A DNA stretch of 64,000 nt from JABWBD01 sp040768665 (GTDB taxonomy: Bacteria; Planctomycetota; Planctomycetia; Pirellulales; Thermoguttaceae): the NCBI GenBank assembly GCA_040768665.1, contig JAXGMN010000028.1, positions 1 to 64,000 on the forward strand. The letters are read 5' to 3'. Below, one piece after another: positions 54,168-62,267 of this stretch (its first letter is position 1; the number at the start of each line of letters is the position of its first letter). Below the pieces are notes generated by a model that was not told the origin of the DNA, ran no database searches, and worked only from the letters and a program-made list of their open reading frames with translations. Position numbers and translations under genes: made by a program.

Positions 54168-57008
54168 TAAATATCAACTTTCAAAGTTAAAATTTAAGGA
54201 AGCCCGGCGAAATGCGTTTGGCTTTAGGGAGCGCGGAGGCGTGATTCACCTTTGAACGATGCTCAGCTCGCGTACAGCGGCTCTGAGAAGCAGTGAGACG
54301 TTGCACCACGCAAAGCGTCATTGCGGGCGATGCGGAGAAACCGCGCCGGCTTGGCCGGCAGCGTCGAATACACAACCAAGGATTTCAGTCACAAAGACGT
54401 CACCGCTTGGCACAGAAAGTGCGCCGCCATTTTCATGCCAAATCCGTATGATTTTGAAACTTTGCGAAACGCCACGCTCTACAAACATTGCGAAGAGTTG
54501 GCACAGGAAATGCCGCGCGCACATGTCGTGCCAAAGGGCTTGCACATTGCACAATCGCCTTGCCACAAACCCTTGTCTTCTTGGCGTTAAACGGCGCTTT
54601 CGGTATTGACATCTTCGCGCGATTATGCATAATCAAAAGTGTGCGTCAGGATCATGGCGTGGCTCTTTGAAGAAGCCTGCGGCGATGTCCACTTCGTCCG
54701 CCGTCTCTCCTTCCTCGTTGGACCCTGCCCAAGCGGTCCAAGAAAAGCAACAACGGGATGCCGCGCGCTTGTTCCAGCGGCTCGAGCACATCCCGGTGCA
54801 GGATCTCTCCATCCATTACAGCCTGCAACATTCTTCCATCACCTTGCCCGCCGCGCTGATTCGCTTCCTTGCCGTGGCCGTTCTTTTCCGCTTGGACTCG
54901 ATGAAGAAGTGGCACCTGGTCCTTCAAAGCGCGCTTCTGCCGGAACCGGTGCAGAAATGGCTCGCGCTGGACAGCCTGGCGGACCTGGTCGATCAGGCCA
55001 CGGTCGATTGGGTCCCGCCGAAGGTCCTTCTGGACACGCTCGGCTGGCAGGTGGCCGAATGCCTGACCCAGTGCGCCCTTCCGCAACCGGCGGCCACGAT
55101 CCGCCAGACGATCGCGATTCTGCTGTTGCGCGATGCCACACGCTGCGGGGAAGGCGTTGTGCTGGACAAGAAGTTCTGGCGACGGGTGATCGAGAAAGGG
55201 CAGCGCCCCTTGTCGGCGGCCATCCAGGAGGAGTGCCGGCAGCGGATCGCATTCGTTCTGGGGCAAGTCGACCTGAGCGAAGCCGTCCCGGGGCACTGGC
55301 GGGAGGTGCCAGAATTGACCGAGGAGGATCGCGCCAAACTGGAGGCGGTGCGTGTCGGCGAGCCGAACGAACGCCTGCAAGCGCTTTCGGCAGCCTTCCA
55401 TGAGGGCCTGTTCGATTTCGTGACGAAGCTGTTGGCCTGCTCCTACAGCCAGAAAGGCCGCCGGGCCCATCATCCACTCTTGCAGTTGAAAGTGTGGCTG
55501 GCGATGTTGGCCCACGGCAGTGCGTCGCCGGGGGAATTCTTGCGCGAGGTCGACGACTCGGTGCAGTTGCGTCTGTTTCTGGAGGTGATGAGCCATCAAG
55601 AGCTCCCTTCCCAGCGGCGAATCAAAGGCTTCGTGACGGAGCGTCTCTCTCCGGTGATCGAGTACCTGGTGCTTGGGCACCAGGTGGTTCTGCTGGGGCA
55701 AGAAGGGATCGAGATCGGCTGCGATTTCGGCACCGACGCCGCCGACATGCTCAGCCAAGGCAGGATGAAATACGACGCGGCGGCGATGCACGTCACGGGA
55801 CTGCTGGGGTGGCTGATCGAGGAGTGCCGGCGGTTCTGCGAGTCGACTAGCCGAAGCGGTCTGAGCGAGGAGGACCGAGCGGTCTTGCTGCGGGCGTTCG
55901 AGGAGTTGGATTGGAAGGTGCTGGGGAACTTCGGCCGCAATCGGCAGGGGCTGATCGGAGCCATTCGTGACACGTTGAACGGCCATTTCGTGACCCCAAT
56001 GCCGGGCGTGGTGGCGCTGGACTGCCGGCCTCGCGACGGGCCGGTTTTGACGGACCTGGCCACGTTTGCCAAGGCTCTGGCCGCCGAATTCCTCGCGCGG
56101 ATGAAGGTTTTCGGCGAGAAGTTCGACAGTTCGGTGTTTTACGACCCGGAAGGCAGCGCGCATACCAAGCGGGCCAAGACGATCCACGGCTACGGCGTGC
56201 AATTTCTGTCGGACTTGAGGTACGGCCTGATCTGGGCGTTTGCGGTGTTTCCGGCGGGCGACGGCTTCCGTCCGCAGATTACCGACTGGGTGATCCGGAC
56301 GAAGCGAATCTTCCGGTGGGAGCGAATCCAATTGACCTCGGACCGTGAATACACGATTGCCAAAGCGATTCACGAGTGGGAGAAGGAGCAGGTGTATCAC
56401 TACGGTCCGCGTGCGGATATCGATGAGAAGAAGAAAGGCATCTTCACGGAGGCGGACTTCGAGGTGTACACGTTGTATGCGACCTGCCCGAACGGCGCGA
56501 GGCTGACGCGGAAGCCGAACGTGTTTGTGCGAGGATCGAGCGAACAGTGGCGTTATCAGGCAAAGGGGACGGACTGCCAAGGCTGCTCGCGTCGGGGGGA
56601 GTGTACGAAGGGGAAGAACCCGCGGATGCTCTGTGTCAACGTGTATCGGGAGGACCTGGAAAAGCATGCGGCGCGGATGAAGGCGGATCCGGAGCGGACT
56701 CGCGACCTTTTGGGGCGGCACCGGGCGACGGTCGAAGGGATCGTGAACAACCTGATGAACCACCAGGGCATGCGTCACGCTCGCTGGAAAGGACTGGCGT
56801 TGGCGCGCGTGCAGGTAGGCTTGGCCATCGTGCTTCTGAACACGCTGAAGTGGTACAAGATCCGTTGCGGCCAGCTTGCACCGATGACGTTGAAGCCCGT
56901 CGCGTGATTCTCCAGTCCTCAGCGCGGCCGCGAGCCACGCGATCGTCCACACTGATTTCGCCGGGCTTCCTTGACATTTAACTTTGCGCCATAAAGTTAA
57001 ATGTCAAG
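54168..57008 (+). mobile_element. IS1182-like insertion sequence
   Basis: Inverted ends share the perfect 18-bp word AAGGAAGCCCGGCGAAAT (54196-54213, inverted at 56955-56972). Outside this each end has a palindrome built on AACTTT/AAAGTT; the right one pairs CATTTAACTTT with AAAGTTAAATG. The 470 bp between the left end and the transposase has no supported gene. The element carries one long rightward transposase and looks complete, so it is probably the most recent insertion here. Confidence 0.8.
54685..56907 (+). CDS. IS1182-family transposase
   Basis: This protein of about 740 residues is read from MSTSSAVSPSSLDPAQAVQE; a start 20 codons earlier is possible. The central DDE region includes GIEIGCDFGTDAADML, KFDSSVFYDPEGSAHTKRAK and WERIQLTSDREYTIAKAI. 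It ends with the Cys-rich DDE_Tnp_1_6-type domain (DCQGCSRRGECTKGKNPRM) and a helix NLMNHQGMRHARWKGLALAR. No frame break is seen, so it may be active. Confidence 0.85.
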   Translation: MSTSSAVSPSSLDPAQAVQEKQQRDAARLFQRLEHIPVQDLSIHYSLQHSSITLPAALIRFLAVAVLFRLDSMKKWHLVLQSALLPEPVQKWLALDSLADLVDQATVDWVPPKVLLDTLGWQVAECLTQCALPQPAATIRQTIAILLLRDATRCGEGVVLDKKFWRRVIEKGQRPLSAAIQEECRQRIAFVLGQVDLSEAVPGHWREVPELTEEDRAKLEAVRVGEPNERLQALSAAFHEGLFDFVTKLLACSYSQKGRRAHHPLLQLKVWLAMLAHGSASPGEFLREVDDSVQLRLFLEVMSHQELPSQRRIKGFVTERLSPVIEYLVLGHQVVLLGQEGIEIGCDFGTDAADMLSQGRMKYDAAAMHVTGLLGWLIEECRRFCESTSRSGLSEEDRAVLLRAFEELDWKVLGNFGRNRQGLIGAIRDTLNGHFVTPMPGVVALDCRPRDGPVLTDLATFAKALAAEFLARMKVFGEKFDSSVFYDPEGSAHTKRAKTIHGYGVQFLSDLRYGLIWAFAVFPAGDGFRPQITDWVIRTKRIFRWERIQLTSDREYTIAKAIHEWEKEQVYHYGPRADIDEKKKGIFTEADFEVYTLYATCPNGARLTRKPNVFVRGSSEQWRYQAKGTDCQGCSRRGECTKGKNPRMLCVNVYREDLEKHAARMKADPERTRDLLGRHRATVEGIVNNLMNHQGMRHARWKGLALARVQVGLAIVLLNTLKWYKIRCGQLAPMTLKPVA

Positions 57009-57081
57009 ACTCCACCCCCAGTCTGCCACACAACGCCCTTACACAAGTCTTAGGATCAGTTGAAACAAACAGTGTACCAAA

Positions 57082-57288
57082 TCAGTTTTTTGAAATGAAG
57101 CGTTCGATCAGCATCCCGAGTAGCATGCAAAGGCCCATATACGCAGACAAAATCAGGAGTCCCGCGACAAAGCCGACGTTGAGGAAGTTCCCGGATAGAA
57201 TTTGCCAGACAGTTATCCCAATAATTCCCCCGACCGCAGCCCCCTTGAGTCCAGTATTCCTGGGTGTAGTTTCGGGAGGTTCGCTCAT
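57082..57288 (-). CDS. Small two-helix membrane protein (cassette)
   Basis: This 68-residue protein starts MSEPPETTPRNTGLKGAAVG. It has two hydrophobic helices (AVGGIIGITVWQILSG and FLNVGFVAGLLILSAYMGLC) and a basic end (LIERFISKN). No family is recognised. It lies between the IS1182-like element and the 190-bp repeat next to the integrase remnant, so it would be the first cassette of the integron. Confidence 0.6.
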   Translation of the reverse strand: MSEPPETTPRNTGLKGAAVGGIIGITVWQILSGNFLNVGFVAGLLILSAYMGLCMLLGMLIERFISKN

Positions 57289-57371
57289 CGGATCGGTTCG
57301 CGGAAGATTCTTCCCTGGAACAACATCGGTAGGTCGAAAAGTGTGTTGCAGGATTTAGTCGGAAACGAAAT

Positions 57372-57571
57372 GGTTTTTATCCCGCGCGCTCCCAGAGAGC
57401 ACTGCAGCTTCGCGAGACTCCGCAGCGGGCGCGATAGAAACCCAGTTGAACGAAACCGCCACCTGACGCCCGCCCTGCTTAGGGTGTTTGCGTTGCTTCC
57501 CCAAGCATCCAAGGGCATTTTAGCGCCACGGCCGATAACCTGCAAGCAGACAAGTCGCCGGTTGCCCACAC
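57372..57571. repeat. 190-bp repeat with GGTTTCTATCCCGC hairpin, copy 2
   Basis: The hairpin arms are GGTTTTTATCCCGCGCGCT and AGCGGGCGCGATAGAAACC. The tail again has CAGTTGAACGAAACCGCCAC and GCATTTTAGCGCCAC, followed by TGCAAGCA and CGCCGGTT as in copy 1. It ends exactly where similarity to the integron integrase begins, so it has replaced the integrase's N-terminal part. Confidence 0.75.
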
Positions 57572-57791
57572 CGTGCAGGAGTTGTTGGGCCACCAAGACG
57601 TCAGGACCACCCAGCTTTACACGCACGTGCTTCAGAGCAACCGTTGGGCAGGGAAAGCCCGGCGGATGAGGCTTGAAAGGGCTCTCCTCGATCACCTTGC
57701 CTCACATTGGGCGGTGACAAGTCACGCGCACTCCAAAGATGAGCCGTCCAATCCCGGGCTGTGCCACTTCCGGCGCCATGCGACGGCGTAA
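57567..57791 (+). pseudogene. Integron-type tyrosine recombinase (IntI-like), C-terminal remnant
   Basis: It encodes TVQELLGHQDVRTTQLYTHV then LQSNRWAGKARR before running to a TAA at 57789. The segment carries the tyrosine-recombinase box II His (LLGH), the histidine-tyrosine spacing and the catalytic Tyr (LYTHV), in the wording usual for IntI and XerC/D-like integrases. The Arg/Lys-containing N-terminal two thirds are missing. It points right while the cassettes to its left point left, the divergent layout of an integron. Confidence 0.7.
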
Positions 57792-58062
57792 TAACTCCAA
57801 TCCCCACCTCCACTTACCGCTCTTGTTTCAAGAAATCGCCAACTTGGGCACCACACGCGGCGCCTCCCGCGCGTGCCTTCTCCGCCCGTAACGAAATCGC
57901 CCTGCAAACCGGCCCAGCCTGCAGGGCGATCCGAAGAAGCAGACGCTGCAGGGCTCACCCATCGCTCAGCCCGCATAGCCGCCGGTCCTGCCCCACTGTA
58001 CCGGCCGATCTCGACGGGCGAGTGTGCCCGTGCCGTTGCCGGAGAATGATGTGTCTGTCCCT
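57792..58062. other. Gap between integrase remnant and mfnB
   Basis: These 271 bp hold no supported gene. The open frames on both strands lack similarity and ribosome-binding sites. It marks the right boundary of the disrupted integron region. Confidence 0.4.
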
Positions 58063-58755
58063 TCAGCAGTCTCTCTTGAGAAGTCGCACCATTCGTTCGA
58101 CGCGCCATGCTTCGAGCGGACCTGTGCGGCCATTGCGACAAACGGCCCCTCTGACCGCAATAAAATCGGGGTCAATCGCGAGCACGCGCGCGATGGCTTC
58201 CTCACTGAGGGATCCGGCAAGCGCCACGCCAAGCCGATGCTCGCGGGCTGCACGGACAAGATCCGCCAGTTGCGAGAGGGAAAGATGGTCCAAGAGCGAT
58301 CCGGCCGACTTGAAGAACGTATCGACCAGCAGGTACGGGCAACCCAGGCGTCCTGCTTCCGCGACGATTTCCAGCGGCGGAGGCGAGCCTGCGGTATTCC
58401 TGTCGGCATAGACGACCGCGACGGGACGGACTCCGCCAGGAAGTGCAGCGGCTGCCGCCCGCCAGAGCGACGGCCACCCCTCCGTGCCGGCCGCTCCGGA
58501 CATGCCCCATTTGACATAGGCGAGCGCTGCGGGGATCCTTGTGGCATGGGCCGGGTCCCACTGGACCAGTTCGCCGAGGGCCATGCTCACGGGAACTCGC
58601 CCGGCCACGGTGCGGATAACGTCGCGAACGACCGTGAAATCCGCCGCGCCGAGAGAGCCGCGGCTCGGGTCCTTCACGTCGATCAAATCGACACCGCGCG
58701 AAAATGCGATCTCCGCCTCCTGGACATTTCGAACGCTGACGAGTAGCCGGGACAT
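58063..58755 (-). CDS. mfnB: (5-formylfuran-3-yl)methyl phosphate synthase (DUF556)
   Basis: This 230-residue TIM-barrel protein has MSRLLVSVRNVQEAEIAFSR, GVDLIDVKDPSRGSLGAAD (Schiff-base Lys), AALAYVKWGMSGAAGTEGW (second Lys) and YLLVDTFFKSAGSLLDHLS. The enzyme condenses two glyceraldehyde-3-phosphates to the furan precursor of methanofuran. Planctomycetes carry the methanofuran/tetrahydromethanopterin C1 pathway, so its presence fits the proposed phylum. Transcribed leftward toward the integron; the divergent hydrolase gene starts 170 bp away. Confidence 0.88.
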   Translation of the reverse strand: MSRLLVSVRNVQEAEIAFSRGVDLIDVKDPSRGSLGAADFTVVRDVIRTVAGRVPVSMALGELVQWDPAHATRIPAALAYVKWGMSGAAGTEGWPSLWRAAAAALPGGVRPVAVVYADRNTAGSPPPLEIVAEAGRLGCPYLLVDTFFKSAGSLLDHLSLSQLADLVRAAREHRLGVALAGSLSEEAIARVLAIDPDFIAVRGAVCRNGRTGPLEAWRVERMVRLLKRDC

Positions 58756-58925
58756 GCTGGACCTGCAAGAATAAATCGCCCGTCGATTGGTTTACGATAT
58801 CCGCGAGGGAGGATGCGGGAAAGACCCCGGAGACCAGGTATTGCAGTTTGTCGAACGGGCCGCCGCCGGGCTTGACCGGCTGAAGGCCACGAGTGGCAGC
58901 TAGCACGGCAAGAGGAGCACCATTT

Positions 58926-61900
58926 ATGAACCGAACCGATTTCGCCATGACTCGCCGCGGCTTTTCGAATCGATCGGCCATGTCCAAGAGCGTCGGTTGG
59001 GCTCTCTGCCTATGCTTGTCTCTCCTGCCTTTCGCGTCACGGCCGGAAATGCTCCACGCTCAGGAGATCCTTCTAAGGGACGACTTCGCCGATGCGTCGG
59101 ACTGGCAGAGGAGGGAAAGCCGCCACAACCAGGAGATCGTCACCGAAGGCATACGCGTCGAAATCACGTCCCACCGCGACGGCGACCGGACGGAACCGTT
59201 TCTCCGAGTCGAGGACCGTTCGTCCCGCGATCACTGGTTCTGGCTGCACAAGCGAAAAGCGCACGGGGTCTGGGACCTGTCTCGCGCCGCCACGGTCACA
59301 CTGCGGGCCAGAAGCGACGGCGCCCGGTCCGTGATCCGCTTCCTGGTCGGCGACAGCCGCGGCAACATCGCTTACTACGGGCTGGGCGAGATCAACAGCC
59401 GCGAGTGGACCCGGACGTCGCTCGATCTGAAACGGACGCCGCCGTTCAACACCGCGGGCGTGGTGGATTGGTGCGCCGTGGCGTACATCGGCCTTCGCAC
59501 GGATCCGGGACATGGCTACATGTTCGACTTTCGCGACCTCCGCATCGAAGCGGAAGAAGATGGCATCCCGGCCGGCGCGGAAGCCGACCGTCTTTGCCCG
59601 GAAAGTCTCACGCAGGCTCCCACCGGCTTTTTGGCGCCGGTATCGTCCGGCAATCTCAGCGACTCGATGGTGGGGATCAATCTCACCGGCAACGAGGAGG
59701 AAGCGGATCTCGACCGCCTCGCCCGCGCGGGTGTGAAGTGGGCGAAGTTGTCCTGTTTTCTGCAGAGCGGCTATTTCGGCCGCACGCAGCACATGGTGGA
59801 TGCCCTGCTTGCCCGCCGCATCCAGGTCGTCGGCCAATTGCCGCAGACGCTCTCCTGGTCCAAGGAGCTGTTCCCCGATGCCCAGGCCGCGCCGGGCGAG
59901 CGAGTGCCGATTGCCTACAGCTCGAAAGCGACGGCGTGGTTTCAGGAGCGTGTTCGGGAAACCGCCGAGCGATTGCGAGGCCGTGTCCGCGTGTGGGAAA
60001 TCGGCAACGAGCCCGACATCGCGAAGTTCTGGATGCCGACCCCCGATCCGGCCGCATTCGCCGGATTCGTCATCGAGACCTCGAAGGTGCTCAAGGCCGT
60101 GGACTCGCGAAACCTGGTGATCAGCGGAGGCGTCTGCGGTTTTTGGGGCAGTGAGTTTTCGGTGGCCCGCGATTTCCTGACGACTTTTTTCGAGGTTGGC
60201 GCCGGCGAGCACATCGATATCCTCGGCCTTCACCCCTACCGCCCGCACCCGGAGTCCGGCGCGGTCAACATGCATCAGCGGCAGGTGGCCGACGAAATCC
60301 GCAGCCTGATGGCGCGGTTCGATCGGAACCTGCCGCTCTGGGATACCGAGTGGCAGATCACCGGCGCGGTCGATCGATCCGAGGTCCCCTTTGCCACGGA
60401 CCTCTACGAGGCCAAGGGCATGCTGAGGAAATACCTGGTCGAGGCCGACGCCGGCTTCGTGCATCTGAACTGGCAGATCGCCAAGGCCCGGCCCAATATG
60501 GATCATCCCGGACAGATTTTCACTGCCGATGGCCGCGCGGCGGCGAAGTACGCAACGCTGTGCAACACGGGGGCGCTGTTTGCCAGGCTCGCTGGGCCCG
60601 TCGACGTCCCGACGCGGTTGGCGGATCGGGCCGAGGAGGCGGCGCCGGCGCTACTGGCGAGATATGTTTTCGACGAACCTTCCTCGCTGCAAGCGTGGGA
60701 CGCGGATCCCGGCGTCGCGATGGACGCAGGGGCGGCGTTTCGCGGCAACGGGGCGGCGAAACTCTCGGGTGGCCCGGCTGCCAGGATGGAGACGGTCTCG
60801 CGGTGGCGCCCCGTCCATAACGCAATGCTCATCGAAGTCCGCGGGGTGATAAAGGGAGACGGCTGCGATGTCGTCGTGCATCTCTCGCCGCGCGACAGTC
60901 TCGGCAACGATCTTCCGCTTCCCCTGCGATCGAAGCCGCTCGTGGCGGAGTCGGACTACACGCCATTCTGTTTCCGATTCCAGGTGGAACCGGACTGGCA
61001 CGACTTCGGGCTTCGCGTCGAACTGCCCAAGGGAGGAACCGCGTTTGTCGATGAGCTGACGCTACTTCAGTTTATTCCGCCGCCGGAGATCGTTTCGTTC
61101 GCCTTCGAGGTCCGCGGCTCGCCGGCGCCCGCCGTCTTCTTCTGGACGCCCGCCAAACCCTCCGACCGGCAACAGTGCCGGACCGTGGAACTCGCCATGC
61201 AAGGCATCCCGGATGGCGACTTTGCGTTGGTGGATACGCTAACAGGAGCGATCCGCCGCCTCAAGGAGCCGCGGCGCATGGCGGGCGAACTGCGTTTCCA
61301 CGACTTGCCTCTTTGCGATTACCCGATGGCAATCACTTCGCCCGACGCCTTCCCGACCGCTCCCGTCCCGGTGTGGCTTGCGGTCTTCGCCGACGCGGAC
61401 GACGTTGTGAACCGGTCTTTCCTGGACCGCACCGGCGATTTCTATCTGCGGGGATTGTGGAATGTGGCCTTCGACCTTGCCGACTTAGCCGGAGTATCCG
61501 ACGAAAGACTTGCGGCACTGAGGCGAGTGCGCTCCTTCTGGCGGGCTTTTCCCGGGATATCGGACGAGATCGCCATCCGCCCCTCTGCCTCTGCGAGAAC
61601 GACCCTGCGGCCCGCGCCCGATGCGTGGCGTGACTCGGTAGCGAATTCCAGCTCCAGATACGTGAATCGCTTTTATCATAAGCTCGACGACGCAGACAGG
61701 CCGGCCGCCGTGCACGGGGTAACGATGGGAGATCGCGGCCTGCCGCAGCGACCTTGGGCAGACTCGCCCGACAACGCCTACACGTGGTTCCTGCTTTGCC
61801 GACGCGAGCAGCCCTCGGAGGTCTTCGTTGTGGTTCCCAAACAGCAGGCGTTCGACGGCCGCGACATGGCGATCGATCTTTCGCTTTCACCCCGCGCCAA

Positions 61901-62195
61901 GGCCGTATTGCTTTCATCACGCAATGGTGAGGACCGATGCATTGGCTACTGGACGGAAGCTGCGCCCGGCCAGGAAGCGATCTCTTACAGCGTGGAACTT
62001 GAGGATCGCGGCGGTTGGTCTTCCGGCGTTGTTCGGTTGGACCCGCGGACGGGAGAGATCCTGGGCCGGGCCGCGGTAAAGCAACGCGAGGGCGGCCGGA
62101 TCGTGCTCGAAACGACGCCCGCCCCGCAACCGCTTCTGCTCGTACCCGAACCAAGTATCCAAAGCGTTATTGACTCCCTCTCTTCCGCCCCGTGA
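58926..62195 (+). CDS. Secreted GH39/clan-A-like glycoside hydrolase, multidomain
   Basis: This protein of about 1,089 residues is read from MNRTDFAMTRRGFSNRSAMS. A hydrophobic signal follows (SVGWALCLCLSLLPFAS). Residues 45-205 are a carbohydrate-binding-like beta sandwich (DDFADASDWQRRESRH). A TIM barrel follows with the acid/base Glu in VRVWEIGNEPDIAKFW and the nucleophile Glu in LPLWDTEWQITGAVD, the clan GH-A arrangement closest to GH39. The remaining 500 residues are beta-rich accessory domains. It should hydrolyse plant or algal polysaccharide outside the cytoplasm; the substrate is unknown. Confidence 0.78.
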   Translation: MNRTDFAMTRRGFSNRSAMSKSVGWALCLCLSLLPFASRPEMLHAQEILLRDDFADASDWQRRESRHNQEIVTEGIRVEITSHRDGDRTEPFLRVEDRSSRDHWFWLHKRKAHGVWDLSRAATVTLRARSDGARSVIRFLVGDSRGNIAYYGLGEINSREWTRTSLDLKRTPPFNTAGVVDWCAVAYIGLRTDPGHGYMFDFRDLRIEAEEDGIPAGAEADRLCPESLTQAPTGFLAPVSSGNLSDSMVGINLTGNEEEADLDRLARAGVKWAKLSCFLQSGYFGRTQHMVDALLARRIQVVGQLPQTLSWSKELFPDAQAAPGERVPIAYSSKATAWFQERVRETAERLRGRVRVWEIGNEPDIAKFWMPTPDPAAFAGFVIETSKVLKAVDSRNLVISGGVCGFWGSEFSVARDFLTTFFEVGAGEHIDILGLHPYRPHPESGAVNMHQRQVADEIRSLMARFDRNLPLWDTEWQITGAVDRSEVPFATDLYEAKGMLRKYLVEADAGFVHLNWQIAKARPNMDHPGQIFTADGRAAAKYATLCNTGALFARLAGPVDVPTRLADRAEEAAPALLARYVFDEPSSLQAWDADPGVAMDAGAAFRGNGAAKLSGGPAARMETVSRWRPVHNAMLIEVRGVIKGDGCDVVVHLSPRDSLGNDLPLPLRSKPLVAESDYTPFCFRFQVEPDWHDFGLRVELPKGGTAFVDELTLLQFIPPPEIVSFAFEVRGSPAPAVFFWTPAKPSDRQQCRTVELAMQGIPDGDFALVDTLTGAIRRLKEPRRMAGELRFHDLPLCDYPMAITSPDAFPTAPVPVWLAVFADADDVVNRSFLDRTGDFYLRGLWNVAFDLADLAGVSDERLAALRRVRSFWRAFPGISDEIAIRPSASARTTLRPAPDAWRDSVANSSSRYVNRFYHKLDDADRPAAVHGVTMGDRGLPQRPWADSPDNAYTWFLLCRREQPSEVFVVVPKQQAFDGRDMAIDLSLSPRAKAVLLSSRNGEDRCIGYWTEAAPGQEAISYSVELEDRGGWSSGVVRLDPRTGEILGRAAVKQREGGRIVLETTPAPQPLLLVPEPSIQSVIDSLSSAP

Positions 62196-62267
62196 ACGGT
62201 TGCGAGCGGGGTCTGGCCAACGGCCATATTCAACCATACGTCCAGCCTCACCAGGGAGAAAAAGACA

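Noticed and set aside
54321..54590. Small ORFs in the head of the IS1182-like element
   Set aside because: Several overlapping frames of 60-116 codons exist without similarity or ribosome-binding sites.
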